In this document: positions 56,698 through 64,000 of the stretch, in pieces
Position numbering within the stretch: the stretch's first letter is position 1
Layout of the letters: each line of letters begins with the position of its first letter
Origin: Citrobacter sp. On2M
GTDB lineage: Bacteria > Pseudomonadota > Gammaproteobacteria > Enterobacterales > Enterobacteriaceae
Length of the DNA: 64,000 bases
Assembly (NCBI RefSeq): GCF_018035235.1
Contig: NZ_WPCV01000005.1
Location: 372,001 to 436,000 of the forward strand
Reading direction: 5' to 3'
Program-made: the position numbers and the translations under genes
Notes under the pieces: generated by a model
The model's database searches: none
Seen by the model: the letters and a program-made list of their open reading frames with translations, nothing else
Told to the model about the DNA's origin: nothing

Positions 56698-57826
56698 GCT
56701 TCCGCCGCTAAGTCTTTATATTCACATCCCGTGGTGCGTGCAGAAATGCCCGTACTGCGACTTTAACTCGCATGCGCTCAAGGGCGAGGTTCCTCATGAC
56801 GACTATGTTCAGCACCTGCTGAGCGATCTCGATTCTGAGGTGGCCCACGCCCAGGGACGTGAAGTAAAGACGATTTTTATCGGTGGTGGTACGCCGAGCC
56901 TGCTTTCTGGCCCGGCAATGCAAACGCTGCTCGACGGCGTGCGCGCACGGCTGAATGTGGCCGCAGATGCAGAAATCACCATGGAGGCGAATCCCGGGAC
57001 GGTGGAAGCCGCTCGCTTTGTTGATTATCAACGCGCTGGCGTAAATCGTATCTCGATTGGCGTACAGAGCTTTAGCTCCACCAAGCTCGAACGTCTGGGA
57101 CGTATTCACGGGCCGGAAGAAGCCAAACGCGCAGCGCACCTGGCGAGTGGTCTGGGACTACGCAGCTTTAACCTCGACCTGATGCATGGTTTACCGGATC
57201 AGACGCTGGAAGAGGCGCTGGGTGATTTGCAGCAGGCCATCGCGCTCAATCCGCCGCATCTTTCCTGGTATCAGTTGACCATCGAACCCAACACGCTGTT
57301 CGGGTCCCGACCGCCGGTATTACCGGACGACGACGCGCTGTGGGATATTTTTGAGCAAGGCCACCAGTTGCTGACCGCCGCCGGGTATCAGCAGTACGAA
57401 ACCTCAGCCTATGCGAAGCCGGGCTATCAGTGTCAGCACAATCTTAATTACTGGCGTTTTGGCGACTATCTTGGCATTGGCTGTGGCGCCCATGGCAAAG
57501 TCACGTTCCCTGACGGTCGCATTCTGCGCACCACTAAAACGCGGCATCCGCGCGGGTACATGCAGGGGCGTTATCTGGAAAGTCAGCGTGATGTCGCCGA
57601 GGCCGATAAACCATTCGAGTTCTTTATGAACCGTTTCCGGCTACTGGAAGCCGCGCCTCGCGCGGAGTTCACGCAATATACCGGGCTTACCGAAGACGTT
57701 ATTCGTCAACAGATCGATGAAGCTATCGCCCTGGGCTACCTGAGTGAATGCGATGAATACTGGCAGGTTACCCAACACGGTAAGCTGTTTTTGAACTCCC
57801 TCCTTGAATTGTTCCTCGCAGAATAA
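56690..57826 (+). CDS. hemW: Heme chaperone HemW (radical SAM-like)
   Basis: HemW is related to the oxygen-independent coproporphyrinogen oxidase HemN but acts as a heme chaperone in bacteria. The 378-residue protein has the iron-sulfur motif [13 protein letters not shown] near residue 15, IGGGTPSLL near residue 65 and a C-terminal HemN domain. Like true HemW, it lacks the fourth Cys of HemN. I chose [10 protein letters not shown] at 56690, within the end of rdgB. A hairpin terminator follows. Confidence 0.95.
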   Translation: MVKLPPLSLYIHIPWCVQKCPYCDFNSHALKGEVPHDDYVQHLLSDLDSEVAHAQGREVKTIFIGGGTPSLLSGPAMQTLLDGVRARLNVAADAEITMEANPGTVEAARFVDYQRAGVNRISIGVQSFSSTKLERLGRIHGPEEAKRAAHLASGLGLRSFNLDLMHGLPDQTLEEALGDLQQAIALNPPHLSWYQLTIEPNTLFGSRPPVLPDDDALWDIFEQGHQLLTAAGYQQYETSAYAKPGYQCQHNLNYWRFGDYLGIGCGAHGKVTFPDGRILRTTKTRHPRGYMQGRYLESQRDVAEADKPFEFFMNRFRLLEAAPRAEFTQYTGLTEDVIRQQIDEAIALGYLSECDEYWQVTQHGKLFLNSLLELFLAE

Positions 57827-57832
57827 TCACCG

Positions 57833-57858
57833 ATGCGCCTGCGGGCGCATATTTATTT
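57833..57858 (+). terminator. Terminator of hemW
   Basis: ATGCGCC/GGCGCAT with a four-base loop is followed by ATTTATTTC. It lies six bases past the hemW stop. Confidence 0.8.
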
Positions 57859-58138
57859 CGCCCTATAAAACCATAAACTCGGTAAAACCGAATATATCAG
57901 AAGTTATTTCTGAACAATACCTGCATTAATTATTTTATGTTGTTCAAATACCCCCCCACTCAAAAGTAAATATATTGAACACAGCGCACAAAATAAGATC
58001 AAACTACTGCCATGTGAAAGGTATCTGATTAAGATAGCGAATAGATGTCTGACAACTATGAAGACTTATCATACAGAAACAGTTTGGACATTATGAGATG
58101 TCAACCAATTACTGTACCTTAAAGCACGGAGCTTACTT
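57859..58138 (+). promoter_or_regulatory. Promoter region of the TRAP transporter operon
   Basis: This AT-rich region holds no gene. It has three TGAACA/TGTTCA half-sites at 57911-57916, 57941-57946 and 57976-57981, a weak CRP-like TGTGA-N6-TCTGA at 58013-58028, and an inverted repeat GACAT-N6-ATGTC at about 58087-58102. These suggest a regulated promoter, but no specific regulator can be named. Confidence 0.35.
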
Positions 58139-59125
58139 ATGAAAATCAGAACCTTTTCCCGCTCGTTGGTCTGTGCGTCCTTACTGACGTTGCTTAGCGC
58201 TGGCGTAAATGCTGCTGAGAAAGTTACCCTTAAACTGGCACACAACCTGGAACGAAGCCATGTTGTCCACCAGGCCTTTGAAGAGATGGCCAAAGAGGTG
58301 AAACAACTGTCCGACGGCAAAATGACTGTGCGAATTTATCCCAGCAGCCAAATGGGTAATGCTCGTGAAACAATGGAGCTATTGCAAAATGGTGCGCTGG
58401 ATATGACCAAAGGTTCTGCCAGTGATTTAGAGTCTTTTGATAATATTTACGCTATTTATAATTTACCTTTCTTATTTAAAGATCAAAATCATTTCAACAA
58501 GGTTGTATTTGGTGAGGTTGGTAAAGAAATTATGGAATCCACTAAAGAGAAAGGATTCTTTGCTTTGTCTGCCTATGTTGCCGGTACGCGTAGTTTTTAT
58601 GCTAAACAGCCAATTACCAAGCCAGACGATCTAAAAGGTCTAAAAGTCCGTGTTCAGCCCAGCCCAACAACCATTAAAATGATTGAGTTGATGGGGGGAT
58701 CACCTACGCCAATTTCCTTTGGCGAAGTTTATACAGCGATGCAGCAAGGCGTAGTGGATGGCGCGGAGAACAACGTCCCGTCATGGGTACAAACCCGCCA
58801 TATTGAAATTGCCAAGGTGTTCTCCGAAGACGAGCATGCCTCTATTCCAGATTTTCTGGTTATCTCGACCAAAACATGGAACAAATTGACGCCAGAGCAA
58901 CAACAAATACTCGCCCAGGCTGCTAAAAACTCCGAAGCTTATCAACAAAAATTGTGGGATAAAATCGATGCCGATACCCGTGCTCAGGCAAAAGCCATGG
59001 GTGGCGAAATCGTGAAAGTAGAAAAAGCCCCTTTCCGTGCTGCCGTTCAGCCACTGTTTGATGATTTCAAAAAAGACCCAAAACAAGCCGCCCTGCTGGC
59101 GAAGTTTGAAGACGCTGCACAATAA
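58139..59125 (+). CDS. TRAP transporter substrate-binding protein (DctP family)
   Basis: This 328-residue periplasmic protein has a signal peptide (ending VNA near residue 25) and the DctP fold, with LKLAHNLERSHVVHQAF near residue 30, the conserved substrate-anchoring Arg in LKGLKVRVQPSP near residue 167 and FGEVYTAMQQGVVDGAENN near residue 190. The last motif resembles binding proteins for sugar acids such as hexuronates as I recall them, so an organic acid ligand is likely. It starts a dctPQM operon that occupies the place of yggM in E. coli. Confidence 0.88.
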   Translation: MKIRTFSRSLVCASLLTLLSAGVNAAEKVTLKLAHNLERSHVVHQAFEEMAKEVKQLSDGKMTVRIYPSSQMGNARETMELLQNGALDMTKGSASDLESFDNIYAIYNLPFLFKDQNHFNKVVFGEVGKEIMESTKEKGFFALSAYVAGTRSFYAKQPITKPDDLKGLKVRVQPSPTTIKMIELMGGSPTPISFGEVYTAMQQGVVDGAENNVPSWVQTRHIEIAKVFSEDEHASIPDFLVISTKTWNKLTPEQQQILAQAAKNSEAYQQKLWDKIDADTRAQAKAMGGEIVKVEKAPFRAAVQPLFDDFKKDPKQAALLAKFEDAAQ

Positions 59126-59166
59126 CCTTAAGGGCCAGTAACTGGCCCCGTTTCACCAGGATCCTA

Positions 59167-59673
59167 ATGATGATATTTAACCGCCTTAAACTTGCGGTAG
59201 ACCGCGTCATTGCTACATTTTCGGTCACCGTAATGATTGCGCTGGTTGTCTGCGTAGTCTGGCAGGTTTTTAGCCGCTACGTACTCAATCAGCCCAGTAC
59301 CTTAACTGACGAACTGGCGCGCTTCTTAATGATCTGGGTCGGATTATTAGGTGCAGCCTATACCGTAGGTGCCCAACGCCACCTGTCCATCGATCTACTG
59401 GCCATGTCGATCAATAAACGTAAACAGGCTTTGTTGAGCATATTCATTAATCTGCTGATTTTCGGCTTTGCTGGCTCAGTCATCGTCACTGGCGGTATCA
59501 AGCTGATTAATAAAACACTGGCAACGGCACAAGTTTCTGCGGCCATGCAAATACCGATGGGCTATGTGTATATCATCCTGCCGCTAAGCGGCGCAGTCAT
59601 GATGTTCTACGCCCTGTGGTTTATTCACCAAAATGTTCAGCAATTGAAAAAATCTTCTCTGGGAGCAATTTGA
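59167..59673 (+). CDS. TRAP transporter small permease (DctQ family)
   Basis: This 168-residue protein has four membrane helices, as expected for the DctQ subunit, and the family motif VVWQVFSRYVLNQPSTLTDE near residue 30, followed by ARFLMIWVGLLGAAY. It lies 41 bp after the binding protein gene, and its stop overlaps the large-permease start by one base (TGATG). The second Met is an equally possible start. Confidence 0.87.
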   Translation: MMIFNRLKLAVDRVIATFSVTVMIALVVCVVWQVFSRYVLNQPSTLTDELARFLMIWVGLLGAAYTVGAQRHLSIDLLAMSINKRKQALLSIFINLLIFGFAGSVIVTGGIKLINKTLATAQVSAAMQIPMGYVYIILPLSGAVMMFYALWFIHQNVQQLKKSSLGAI

Positions 59674-60974
59674 TGGACGGTTATATCGCACTTACCCTAT
59701 TCGGCTGCTTCTTTGCTCTGGTATTTATTGGCGTACCTATCTCTTTCTCTATTGGCATTGCCACCGTGGCCTCCATGCTGCTGATGTTTCCCTGGGATGT
59801 TGCCGTTATCACCGTCTCTCAGCGCCTGGCAAATGGATTAGATAATTTTGCCCTACTGGCTATCCCATTTTTCATCTTCGCGGGTACGCTGATGAACAGC
59901 GGTGGGATCGCCATCCGGCTAATTAACCTGGCGCAGGTGATGGTTGGACGAGTTCCTGGTTCACTTGGTCATGTCAACGTGCTGGCAAACATGATGTTTG
60001 GTTCGATTTCCGGCTCTGCCGTTGCCGCTGCTGCTGCCGTTGGCGGTACACTTAATCCTATTCAGACAAAGCAAGGATACGATCCAACCTTCTCTACAGC
60101 CGTTAACGTTTCCTCCTGTATTACCGGGCTGTTAATCCCACCATCAAATGTGTTAATTGTGTTTTCTCTCACTGCCGGCGGTGTTTCGGTTGCCTCGTTG
60201 TTTATGGCGGGTTATTTACCTGGGATCCTGATGGGGCTTTCTATCATGGTGGTATGCGCGATTATCGCCAAACGCCGTGGTTATCCCCTGTCGGAAAGAC
60301 CAACCTGCGCACAGGCAGTAAAAGCGCTTCTGGATGCGCTACCGAGTCTGTTACTGGTCATTATTGTGATGGGCGGTATTTTGGGTGGGATCTTTACCGC
60401 AACAGAAGCCTCAGCGATTGCTGTCATCTACACCTTCATTCTCTCGGTGCTGATTTATCGGGAAGTTAAATGGCGTGATTTACCAAAACTGATCCTGGAA
60501 TCAGTCGTGATGACCTCTATTGTACTGTTACTGATCGGCTTCTCTGTCGGCATGTCCTGGGCAATGACCAATGCCGATATTCCTTATATGATCAGTGATA
60601 CATTAATGGGTATTTCCGATAATCCACTGATTATTCTACTATTAATCAATATTGTATTGCTGGTTGTTGGGATCTTTATGGATATGACCCCGGCAGTACT
60701 GATCTTTACCCCCATTTTCTTGCCAATCGCTCAAGAGCTGGGTATGGATCCGGTACATTTCGGCATCATGATGGTCGCCAACCTGTGTATTGGTTTGCTG
60801 ACACCACCTGTAGGAAGTGCATTGTTTGTGGGTTGTTCAATCTCAGGCGTGAAGATTCAGCAATTGATCAAACCCCTGCTGCCATTTTACGCCGCATTGC
60901 TGGTCGCACTTATGATGATCATATACATTCCACAGATCTCTCTGTTTATTCCACAGATGCTGGGGTTGATGTAA
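59673..60974 (+). CDS. TRAP transporter large permease (DctM family)
   Basis: This 433-residue inner-membrane protein has about twelve helices and DctM hallmarks: PFFIFAGTLMNSGGIA near residue 67, GSISGSAVAAAAAVGG near residue 112, the PPSNVLIVFS motif near residue 155, and LCIGLLTPPVGSALFVG near residue 372. It completes a sodium-dependent TRAP importer. I chose the ATG at 59673, which overlaps the DctQ stop; the longer open frame runs through DctQ. A strong terminator follows. Confidence 0.88.
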   Translation: MDGYIALTLFGCFFALVFIGVPISFSIGIATVASMLLMFPWDVAVITVSQRLANGLDNFALLAIPFFIFAGTLMNSGGIAIRLINLAQVMVGRVPGSLGHVNVLANMMFGSISGSAVAAAAAVGGTLNPIQTKQGYDPTFSTAVNVSSCITGLLIPPSNVLIVFSLTAGGVSVASLFMAGYLPGILMGLSIMVVCAIIAKRRGYPLSERPTCAQAVKALLDALPSLLLVIIVMGGILGGIFTATEASAIAVIYTFILSVLIYREVKWRDLPKLILESVVMTSIVLLLIGFSVGMSWAMTNADIPYMISDTLMGISDNPLIILLLINIVLLVVGIFMDMTPAVLIFTPIFLPIAQELGMDPVHFGIMMVANLCIGLLTPPVGSALFVGCSISGVKIQQLIKPLLPFYAALLVALMMIIYIPQISLFIPQMLGLM

Positions 60975-61010
60975 ATACGAAGAGTTACAGAGACAAGCTA
61001 TCTCTGGAGA

Positions 61011-61041
61011 ATGCCCCAACGTGACGGTTGGGGCATTTTTT
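61011..61041. terminator. Terminator between the TRAP operon and ansB
   Basis: A perfect 10-bp stem (61011-61020 with 61027-61036) with a six-base loop is followed by a T run on the plus strand. It lies between two convergent transcription units and may serve both. Confidence 0.92.
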
Positions 61042-61047
61042 ATGCAA

Positions 61048-62094
61048 TTAGTACTGATTAAACATTTCCTGGATCTGCTTAGGATCCTTGGTCTGCGTCA
61101 GCGCCAGCTGCAGCAGCACGCGGGCTTTTTGCGGATTCAGCGAGCCTGAAGCCACAAAGCCGTACTTCGCATCATCAACTTCAGCATCCTGGGTGGTGGC
61201 GCCCGTTGGTACACGGGATGAACGCACCACAACGGTACCTTTATGCGCGGCAGTTGCCAGCGTATCGAAAATGGTTTTATACAGGTTACCGTTACCTACA
61301 CCCGCACTGACGATCCCGGCGTACCCCGCGTCCACCAATGCTTTGGCTGGCAGGTCGGAGGCGTTAGCGTAGTTATAAACAATCCCAACTTTCGGCAGCT
61401 CGGTCAGCTTAGAAACATCGAACGGCGTGGATGTGGTGTGCTTACGCGCAGGCGTACGCTGGTAGTCGATTTTACCGTTATGGATATAGCCCAAAGGACC
61501 ATAGTTAACGGATTTGAAGGTAGCGACATCCGTAGTGTTGGTTTTGGTCACGTCGCGACCATCCATAACGGTGTCGTTCATCACCACGAGCACACCGCGG
61601 TTGGCAGAGGCTTTATCTGCGGCGGTTACCACGGCGTTATATAAGTTGAACGGGCCATCAGCGCTCATACCCGTAGACGGACGCATAGCACCTACCAGCA
61701 CCACAGGCTTGTTGCATTTGACAGTCAGATCGAGGAAATAGGCGGTTTCTTCCATGGTATCCGTACCATGTGTTACCACGAAGCCGTCTGTTTTATCACA
61801 CTCGGTATTAATCTTTTTCGCCAGCGTTAACCAGACGTCGTCATTCATATCCTGAGAGCCGATGTTCACCACCTGCTCGCCTTTAACCACGGCGATATCT
61901 TTCAACTGAGGTACGGCTTCAACCAGATTTTCTACGCCGACCTTGCCTGCAGTGTAGTTAGATTTTGTCGCGGAATCACCACCGCCGGCAATCGTCCCAC
62001 CGGTCGCTAAAATAGTGATATTTGGCAGTGCAAGCGCCGCGCCGCTGAAACCCATAACCAGTGCGGCAAGTGCCGTTCTCTTGAAAAACTCCAT
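61048..62094 (-). CDS. ansB: L-asparaginase II (periplasmic)
   Basis: AnsB is the high-affinity periplasmic asparaginase, made under anaerobic conditions and controlled by CRP and FNR in E. coli. The 348-residue protein has a signal peptide of about 22 residues, then LPNITILATGGTIAGGG with the nucleophile Thr, and VTHGTDTMEETAYFL near residue 108 with the second active-site Thr-Asp pair. The proline- and lysine-rich substrate lid is intact. It is convergent with the TRAP transporter operon. Confidence 0.97.
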   Translation of the reverse strand: MEFFKRTALAALVMGFSGAALALPNITILATGGTIAGGGDSATKSNYTAGKVGVENLVEAVPQLKDIAVVKGEQVVNIGSQDMNDDVWLTLAKKINTECDKTDGFVVTHGTDTMEETAYFLDLTVKCNKPVVLVGAMRPSTGMSADGPFNLYNAVVTAADKASANRGVLVVMNDTVMDGRDVTKTNTTDVATFKSVNYGPLGYIHNGKIDYQRTPARKHTTSTPFDVSKLTELPKVGIVYNYANASDLPAKALVDAGYAGIVSAGVGNGNLYKTIFDTLATAAHKGTVVVRSSRVPTGATTQDAEVDDAKYGFVASGSLNPQKARVLLQLALTQTKDPKQIQEMFNQY

Positions 62095-62240
62095 GTTATT
62101 TCTCCAGTTACTTGAATTTGCAGCATTATGTCTATCTCACAGATGAATAATGTGACGCCATCCAATTAACCAGATTTATATCTCCATCAAATTGTCATTC
62201 TTAGAGATGGATATCAAAAAAACAGAAATATACAAAATAA

Positions 62241-62267
62241 AACGGCACAGAATGTTTCTGTGCCGTT
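62241..62267 (-). terminator. Terminator of yggN
   Basis: AACGGCACAGA pairs with TCTGTGCCGTT over 11 bp, and on the yggN strand it is followed by TTATTTTG. It begins 16 bases past the yggN stop. Confidence 0.88.
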
Positions 62268-62282
62268 AAAAAGAGGTGAAGA

Positions 62283-63002
62283 TTATTTCAGAGTGCTAAC
62301 CAGCGTTTTACGATCGTTTTCCAGCGTCACGACGCGGGCACAAACATCTTTGCCAAATTGCTGGAAGTCTTGTTCCTGATTCTTCCATTCATTTTGAATT
62401 GAAGTCTGCAAACCACCGAGGCTTCCGAGTACGCCCTGCAGCGGATTACCGCCGCCTTTCAGCACGGCTTTGGCGCCCATTTCGTTGATACTGTCCTGCA
62501 AAATACCGCCCATCGCCTGATTCACCAGTTGCTGTCCGTCCGCGCGAACCTGGTCAATCGCCTTATAATGGAAGGTCAGACCGTCAGTACGATGCTCAAT
62601 GATCCGGTTCATCTGCTCTTTCAGTTGCGCATCGAGCTTGGTTAAACGCCCGCGCATATTGCTGCTTTCACCGACTTCTTTGGCAATGATTTTATCCAGC
62701 GCTACGCGACCTTTCTCAACACGCTCTCTGGCACCGTCGTCAATCCACGGCAGGCTGCTACGCAACGCCGCCTGATAATCTTTGGCCTGCTCACGCTGTG
62801 CGGCGCTCAGGGTGTACTGTTTACCATTGAAGGTGATATCTCCGGCCTGAGTAATCACCAGGTCGCCGTTCTCTCCCTTCACCTGAACCGTTTGTGGGCT
62901 CAAAATCACATCGTCACGCGGGGTGACGCTGCACTTATAATCTGCATGTGCGGCCATCGCCGTAAACGTCAGAACTGCCGCCAGCAGCGTTTTGCGCATC
63001 AT
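62283..63002 (-). CDS. yggN: DUF2884 family secreted protein YggN
   Basis: YggN is a 239-residue DUF2884 protein of unknown function. It has an N-terminal signal peptide (MMRKTLLAAVLTFTAMAAHA), then DYKCSVTPRDDV and a mostly helical body with the conserved QAMGGILQDSINEMGAKAVL segment (given here as MGGILQDSINEMG near residue 170). Length equals E. coli YggN. It lies 49 bp downstream of yggL and is the end of the trmB-yggL-yggN run. Confidence 0.92.
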   Translation of the reverse strand: MMRKTLLAAVLTFTAMAAHADYKCSVTPRDDVILSPQTVQVKGENGDLVITQAGDITFNGKQYTLSAAQREQAKDYQAALRSSLPWIDDGARERVEKGRVALDKIIAKEVGESSNMRGRLTKLDAQLKEQMNRIIEHRTDGLTFHYKAIDQVRADGQQLVNQAMGGILQDSINEMGAKAVLKGGGNPLQGVLGSLGGLQTSIQNEWKNQEQDFQQFGKDVCARVVTLENDRKTLVSTLK

Positions 63003-63051
63003 ATCTTTCCCTCAAGACAAATCGGGCCGGCATTTGCCGACCCTGTGCTAC

Positions 63052-63378
63052 TTAGTCCCACCAAATATCGAAAAGTTCGCTGGTACGCACTTCTTCGAGC
63101 TTGTGCTCTTCCAGCCACTTACGCACGATTGCCTGATGTTCTTCGGTGCATTTGCCGATTTCCTGCAGACAGATCAAACCTTCCCAGGCCAGATAGCCGC
63201 TGCCATCAAAAGCCAGCTTGTTCGGTTCAATAACTTCATTGATAAAGTCATCAACGATTTGATCGACCTGCTCTCCAGATGTACCTTCCGGGAAACGCCA
63301 TGCAACCGAAAATCCTACTTCCTGGAATTCGTCGATGTGCATCTTTTTACGCAGACGACGGCTACGGTTCTTTGCCAT
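63052..63378 (-). CDS. yggL: DUF469 family protein YggL
   Basis: YggL is a 108-residue basic-then-acidic protein of DUF469, reported in E. coli to associate with the 50S ribosomal subunit. It begins [20 protein letters not shown] and ends TSELFDIWWD. Its start overlaps the trmB stop by one base (TAATG), so the two are likely translated together. Confidence 0.93.
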   Translation of the reverse strand: MAKNRSRRLRKKMHIDEFQEVGFSVAWRFPEGTSGEQVDQIVDDFINEVIEPNKLAFDGSGYLAWEGLICLQEIGKCTEEHQAIVRKWLEEHKLEEVRTSELFDIWWD

Positions 63379-64000
63379 TATTTCACCCTCTCGAACATTA
63401 AGTCCCATACGCCGTGGCCAAGACGATGACCACGTTGTTCAAATTTGGTTACCGGGCGCGATTGTGGGCGCGGTACATAATCGTTACTCTCTGACTGGTT
63501 TTTATACCCGTCAATGGAGGACATCACTTCCAGCATGTGTTCCGCATAAGCTTCCCAGTCGGTTGCCATGTGGAATACGCCACCCAGCTTCAGCTTGCTT
63601 AAGATGTGCTCAGCAAACGGTACCTGAACGATACGGCGTTTATTATGACGTGCTTTATGCCACGGGTCAGGGAAAAACAGCTGAACCATAGATAAGGAAT
63701 TGTCAGGAATCATTTTATGCAGGACTTCAACGGCATCATGGCACATGACGCGCAGGTTTTCGACGCCCTCTTCATGCGCTGAAGCCAGACACGCGCCAAC
63801 ACCCGGGGAGTGAACCTCAATACCGAGGAAATTTTGCTCCGGACGCGCTTTCGCCATCGCCACCAGCGAAGCCCCCATACCAAAACCAATTTCAAGAGTG
63901 ACTGGCGCATCACGACCAAACAGTTCAGCGAAATCCACGGGCTCTTCGCTGAACTCAACGCCCATCACCGGCCAGTAGTTTTCCAGCGCGTGTTCCTGCC
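63378..64000 (-). CDS. trmB: tRNA (guanine-N7-)-methyltransferase, 5' part cut by window edge
   Basis: TrmB makes m7G46 in tRNA using S-adenosylmethionine. The 207 visible codons include the SAM-binding [29 protein letters not shown], and the active-site region [17 protein letters not shown], ending [13 protein letters not shown] as in E. coli. The frame stays open to the right edge ([14 protein letters not shown]), so about 30 N-terminal residues lie outside. A short-form start near 63968 is not the real one. It heads trmB-yggL-yggN. Confidence 0.96.
   Translation of the reverse strand, partial: QEHALENYWPVMGVEFSEEPVDFAELFGRDAPVTLEIGFGMGASLVAMAKARPEQNFLGIEVHSPGVGACLASAHEEGVENLRVMCHDAVEVLHKMIPDNSLSMVQLFFPDPWHKARHNKRRIVQVPFAEHILSKLKLGGVFHMATDWEAYAEHMLEVMSSIDGYKNQSESNDYVPRPQSRPVTKFEQRGHRLGHGVWDLMFERVK

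Noticed and set aside
57951-57957. Run of seven C as a phase-variation tract
   Set aside because: It is intergenic and short, and not placed between promoter elements that I can identify.

Overview
The window is a chromosomal segment of an enterobacterium close to Escherichia, Salmonella and Citrobacter. Citrobacter is my best guess, from memory of gene content and not from a search. Nearly every gene matches the E. coli gcv-to-mutY region in order and protein length. Enterobacterial REP and ERIC repeats, 6S RNA, and CRP, Cra, GalR and MetJ sites agree with this. I see no prophage, insertion sequence, CRISPR array, tRNA or rRNA.

Layout. 1-9.1 kb holds the start of gcvT, then ubiI, ubiH, pepP and ygfB on the minus strand, and zapA, ssrS (6S RNA), ygfA, serA and rpiA. 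9.2-16.6 kb holds argP, the methylmalonyl-CoA operon scpA-argK-scpB-scpC, and its LysR neighbour ygfI. 16.7-19.2 kb holds yggE, argO and mscS. 19.4-26.5 kb is an accessory island absent from E. coli K-12 at this spot: an AllS-like regulator, DUF2877, DUF1116, FdrA and MFS transporter genes, with a divergent carbamate kinase. 26.6-30.0 kb is fbaA-pgk-epd. 30.4-33.5 kb is a five-gene operon of a PPC-domain protein plus a complete ECF-type vitamin/metabolite transporter. 33.4-38.8 kb is the cmtBA-yggPFDC phosphotransferase operon. Then come tktA, loiP, speB, speA, yqgB, metK and galP, followed by sprT, endA, rsmE, gshB, yqgE, ruvX, yggR, yggS, yggT, yggU, rdgB and hemW. A TRAP transporter operon (58.1-61.0 kb) lies where E. 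coli carries yggM, and the window ends with ansB, yggN, yggL and the 3' part of trmB.

How the genes work together. The most interesting system is the 19.4-26.5 kb island. It carries the oxamate-carbamoyltransferase-type trio (FdrA/DUF1116/DUF2877) and carbamate kinase known from allantoin catabolism, but with none of the allantoin-specific enzymes. It has its own permease and its own AllS-type regulator. It looks like a self-contained module that imports a carbamoylated compound, moves the carbamoyl group to phosphate and makes ATP. The second is the ECF transporter operon, whose two ATPases show complementary loss of ABC motifs, predicting one canonical and one degenerate ATP site. A third, locus-scale observation is that fbaA, pgk, epd, a class II FBPase (yggF), a PRK-like P-loop kinase (yggC) and tktA lie within 15 kb, which resembles the enzyme set of a Calvin-cycle cluster without RuBisCO.
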